The translations under genes were made by a program, and so were the position numbers. Positions 5,475 to 6,986 of a stretch of DNA of 6,986 nt are shown here, in pieces (within the stretch, counting starts at the first letter, position 1; the number at the start of each line of letters is the position of its first letter). The notes beneath the pieces are model-generated. The model saw only the letters and a program-made list of their open reading frames with translations. It was not told where the DNA came from and ran no database searches. This DNA is from Burkholderiales bacterium (GTDB lineage Bacteria; Pseudomonadota; Gammaproteobacteria; Burkholderiales; Burkholderiaceae_C), in NCBI GenBank assembly GCA_028869035.1, contig JAGWTL010000151.1, positions 1-6,986 on the forward strand, read 5' to 3'.

Positions 5475-6548
5475 ATGTCCGACACCGCGCCCCTGATCCT
5501 GGGCATTGAATCCTCCTGCGACGAAACCGGCGTGGCCCTGGTGCAAAGCCATGGCGGCCCGGTGCCGCGGCTGCTCTCGCACGCGCTCTACAGCCAGATC
5601 GAGATGCACCAGGCCTATGGTGGCGTGGTGCCCGAACTGGCCAGCCGCGACCACATCCGCCGTGTGCTCCCGCTGACAAGCCAGGTGATGCAGGAGGCGG
5701 GTAAGACACTCAAAGACATCGACGTGGTGGCCTACACGCGCGGCCCCGGCCTGGCCGGTGCTCTGCTGGTGGGCGCCGGCGTGGCCTGTGCCCTGGGTGC
5801 GGCCCTGGGCAAGCCCGTGCTGGGTGTGCACCACCTCGAAGGCCATCTGCTGTCCCCCTTTCTGAGCGCCGATCCGCCCGAGTTCCCCTTTGTCGCCCTG
5901 CTGGTCTCCGGCGGCCACACGCAGCTCATGCGTGTGGACGGGGTGGGGCGCTATGAGATCCTGGGCGAAACGATAGACGACGCAGCCGGCGAGGCCTTCG
6001 ACAAATCGGCCAAGCTCATGGGCCTGGGCTACCCCGGCGGCCCGGCCCTGGCCAGGCTGGCGGAGCAGGGTGACGGCGCGGCTTTCAAGCTGCCGCGCCC
6101 GCTGCTGCACAGCGGCAACCTGGATTTTTCCTTTGCCGGCCTCAAGACGGCCGTACTGACACAGGCACAGAAAATTTCTGCCGTTCGGGCTGAGCCTGTC
6201 GAAGCCTGGCCCGTGAATGTCCTTGCCGACCTGGCCGCCTCCACCCAGGCCGCCATCGTCGAGGTGCTGGTGAAGAAATCATTGGTCGCGCTGGAGCAGA
6301 CCGGCATGAAACGCCTGGTGGTGGCCGGTGGCGTGGGTGCCAACCGCCTGCTGCGCGCGCAACTCAATGCCCAATGCCAGAAACTCAAGGTACGCGTGCA
6401 CTACCCCGAGCTGCACCTGTGCACCGACAACGGCGCCATGATCGCCATGGCCGCCGCCATGCGCCTGCAGGCCGGCTGCCAGCAGGCGAATCGCAACTAC
6501 GCCTTCGACGTCCTGCCGCGTTGGCCGCTGGACGCCATCACGGTCTGA
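5475..6548 (+). CDS. tsaD: tRNA N6-threonylcarbamoyladenosine (t6A) transferase subunit TsaD
   Basis: TsaD, with TsaB and TsaE, transfers the threonylcarbamoyl group from its adenylate to A37 of ANN-decoding tRNAs in the cytoplasm; it is essential in many bacteria. The 357-residue product follows the family throughout: LGIESSCDETG (9-19), YGGVVPELASRDH (48-60), metal-binding HLEGH (His120 and His124), SGGHTQL (145-151), DDAAGEAFDK (168-177), LDFSFAGLKTA (216-226), VVAGGVGANR (282-291) and CTDNGAMIA with metal ligand Asp318. The ATG at 5475 starts MSDTAPLILGIES, matching the usual N-terminus; in-frame starts at 5439 and 5379 would translate repeat DNA. No clear ribosome site is visible. It is about 20 residues longer than the E. 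coli protein (337, from memory). Much of the excess is at residues 236-245, where a REP-like unit is translated as AVRAEPVEAW, in the variable stretch between the SFAGLKT block and the C-terminal helix. Function is probably retained because all key residues are intact. Confidence 0.97.
   Translation: MSDTAPLILGIESSCDETGVALVQSHGGPVPRLLSHALYSQIEMHQAYGGVVPELASRDHIRRVLPLTSQVMQEAGKTLKDIDVVAYTRGPGLAGALLVGAGVACALGAALGKPVLGVHHLEGHLLSPFLSADPPEFPFVALLVSGGHTQLMRVDGVGRYEILGETIDDAAGEAFDKSAKLMGLGYPGGPALARLAEQGDGAAFKLPRPLLHSGNLDFSFAGLKTAVLTQAQKISAVRAEPVEAWPVNVLADLAASTQAAIVEVLVKKSLVALEQTGMKRLVVAGGVGANRLLRAQLNAQCQKLKVRVHYPELHLCTDNGAMIAMAAAMRLQAGCQQANRNYAFDVLPRWPLDAITV
6181..6207 (+). repeat. REP-like unit embedded in frame within tsaD
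   Basis: This is a full 27-base unit of the GGC/GCC subtype, identical to the copy at 5339-5365 and in the same orientation. It is read through as VRAEPVEA (residues 237-244). A 13-base odd palindrome, CAGAAAATTTCTG at 6168-6180, directly abuts its left end. Confidence 0.93.
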
Positions 6549-6554
6549 GCGTTC

Positions 6555-6986
6555 TCACACCAGGCCCAGATCCTGCGCTCGCACGCCGTCAAACACCTGC
6601 GCCAGCTGCGTGGGTGACAGGCCGTAGAGCCGCGCAAACAGCCCACCCAAGACCGCGCGATATTCGTTGAGCACGGGGTAGTCGCGGTTTTGGAACAGAC
6701 TCTGCGGCGACAGCGCCACCTGTTCGCCCAGCACGCGCCCGCCGGCCTGCGCCGCCAGCGCGCCGCCCAGCACCCAGTACACGCTGCCGTGGCCATGATC
6801 CGTGCCCTGGTTGCCGTTTTCGCGAAACGTCCGGCCGAACTCGCTGATCACCACGACCACGGTATTGCGCCAGGCGTCGTCGCCCATCTCTTGTGCAAAT
6901 CCCGCCAGCCCGCGGCCCAGTTCGCCCAGGTGTGTGGCGAGATAGCCGGTGGCGCCGCCCTGGCCCACATGGGTGTCCCAGCCGCC
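6555..6986 (-). CDS. DUF1501 family protein, C-terminal part
   Basis: This is the C-terminal 143 residues of a gene entering from the right edge; its start is outside the window. The visible part opens with GGWDTH (bases 6986-6969) and contains VVVVISEFGRT followed by NGNQGTDHGHG, the hallmark blocks of DUF1501. The family is distantly related to alkaline phosphatases and sulfatases, and the Asp/His residues of GTDHGHG are probable metal ligands. DUF1501 proteins are usually exported by the Tat route and often encoded beside a DUF1800 protein; neither can be checked here. It converges on tsaD with 6 bases between the stops and is unrelated in direction to the LuxC/importer unit. No biochemical function is established for it from this sequence. 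Confidence 0.9.
   Translation of the reverse strand, partial: GGWDTHVGQGGATGYLATHLGELGRGLAGFAQEMGDDAWRNTVVVVISEFGRTFRENGNQGTDHGHGSVYWVLGGALAAQAGGRVLGEQVALSPQSLFQNRDYPVLNEYRAVLGGLFARLYGLSPTQLAQVFDGVRAQDLGLV

Noticed and set aside
1870..6207. A CRISPR array
   Set aside because: The repeats are dispersed, variable, in both orientations and partly inside genes, with no regular spacers and no cas genes.

Overview
The window is GC-rich, densely coded DNA with short gaps and ATGA stop/start overlaps. Its proteins and its dispersed repeat (units beginning CCGTTCG and containing CTGAG...TGTCGAAG) look like a betaproteobacterium of the order Burkholderiales, most likely Comamonadaceae. That placement is inferred from style and remembered protein families, not from a search.

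Layout: six genes on the + strand form one probable transcription unit. In order they are the 3' end of a LuxE-type acyl-protein synthetase (2-394), a LuxC-type acyl-CoA/acyl-protein reductase (391-1842), an importer of the nitrate/sulfonate/taurine (NitT/TauT) class made of ATPase (1848-2681), permease (2678-3439) and periplasmic binding protein (3450-4445), and a classical SDR oxidoreductase (4527-5306). The housekeeping tRNA-modification gene tsaD follows (5475-6548) on the same strand. A DUF1501 protein enters from the right edge on the - strand (6555-6986) and ends 6 bases from the tsaD stop.

How the genes may work together (inference): LuxE and LuxC families together reduce a carboxylic acid to an aldehyde through an acyl-enzyme, and the SDR could interconvert that aldehyde, an alcohol or a keto/hydroxy group. 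The importer would bring in the acid, a precursor or a related small anion. No luciferase genes are visible, so this is not evidence of bioluminescence. The substrate cannot be read from the sequence.

The most striking structure is a family of 27-base REP-like units at four places. There is a degenerate head-to-head pair inside the 5' coding region of the ATPase gene, a head-to-head pair between the binding-protein and SDR genes, one forward unit plus one reverse composite unit upstream of tsaD, and a single unit embedded in frame within tsaD. Most units can fold a short hairpin whose stem bases change in compensating pairs between two subtypes. Both copies inside genes are read in the same frame, giving VR-(P/A)-E-(L/P)-VE-(G/A). 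I saw no tRNA or rRNA gene, CRISPR array, insertion sequence or transposase. No stretch over 300 bases lacks a gene; the largest gap is 168 bases (5307-5474) and holds repeats.
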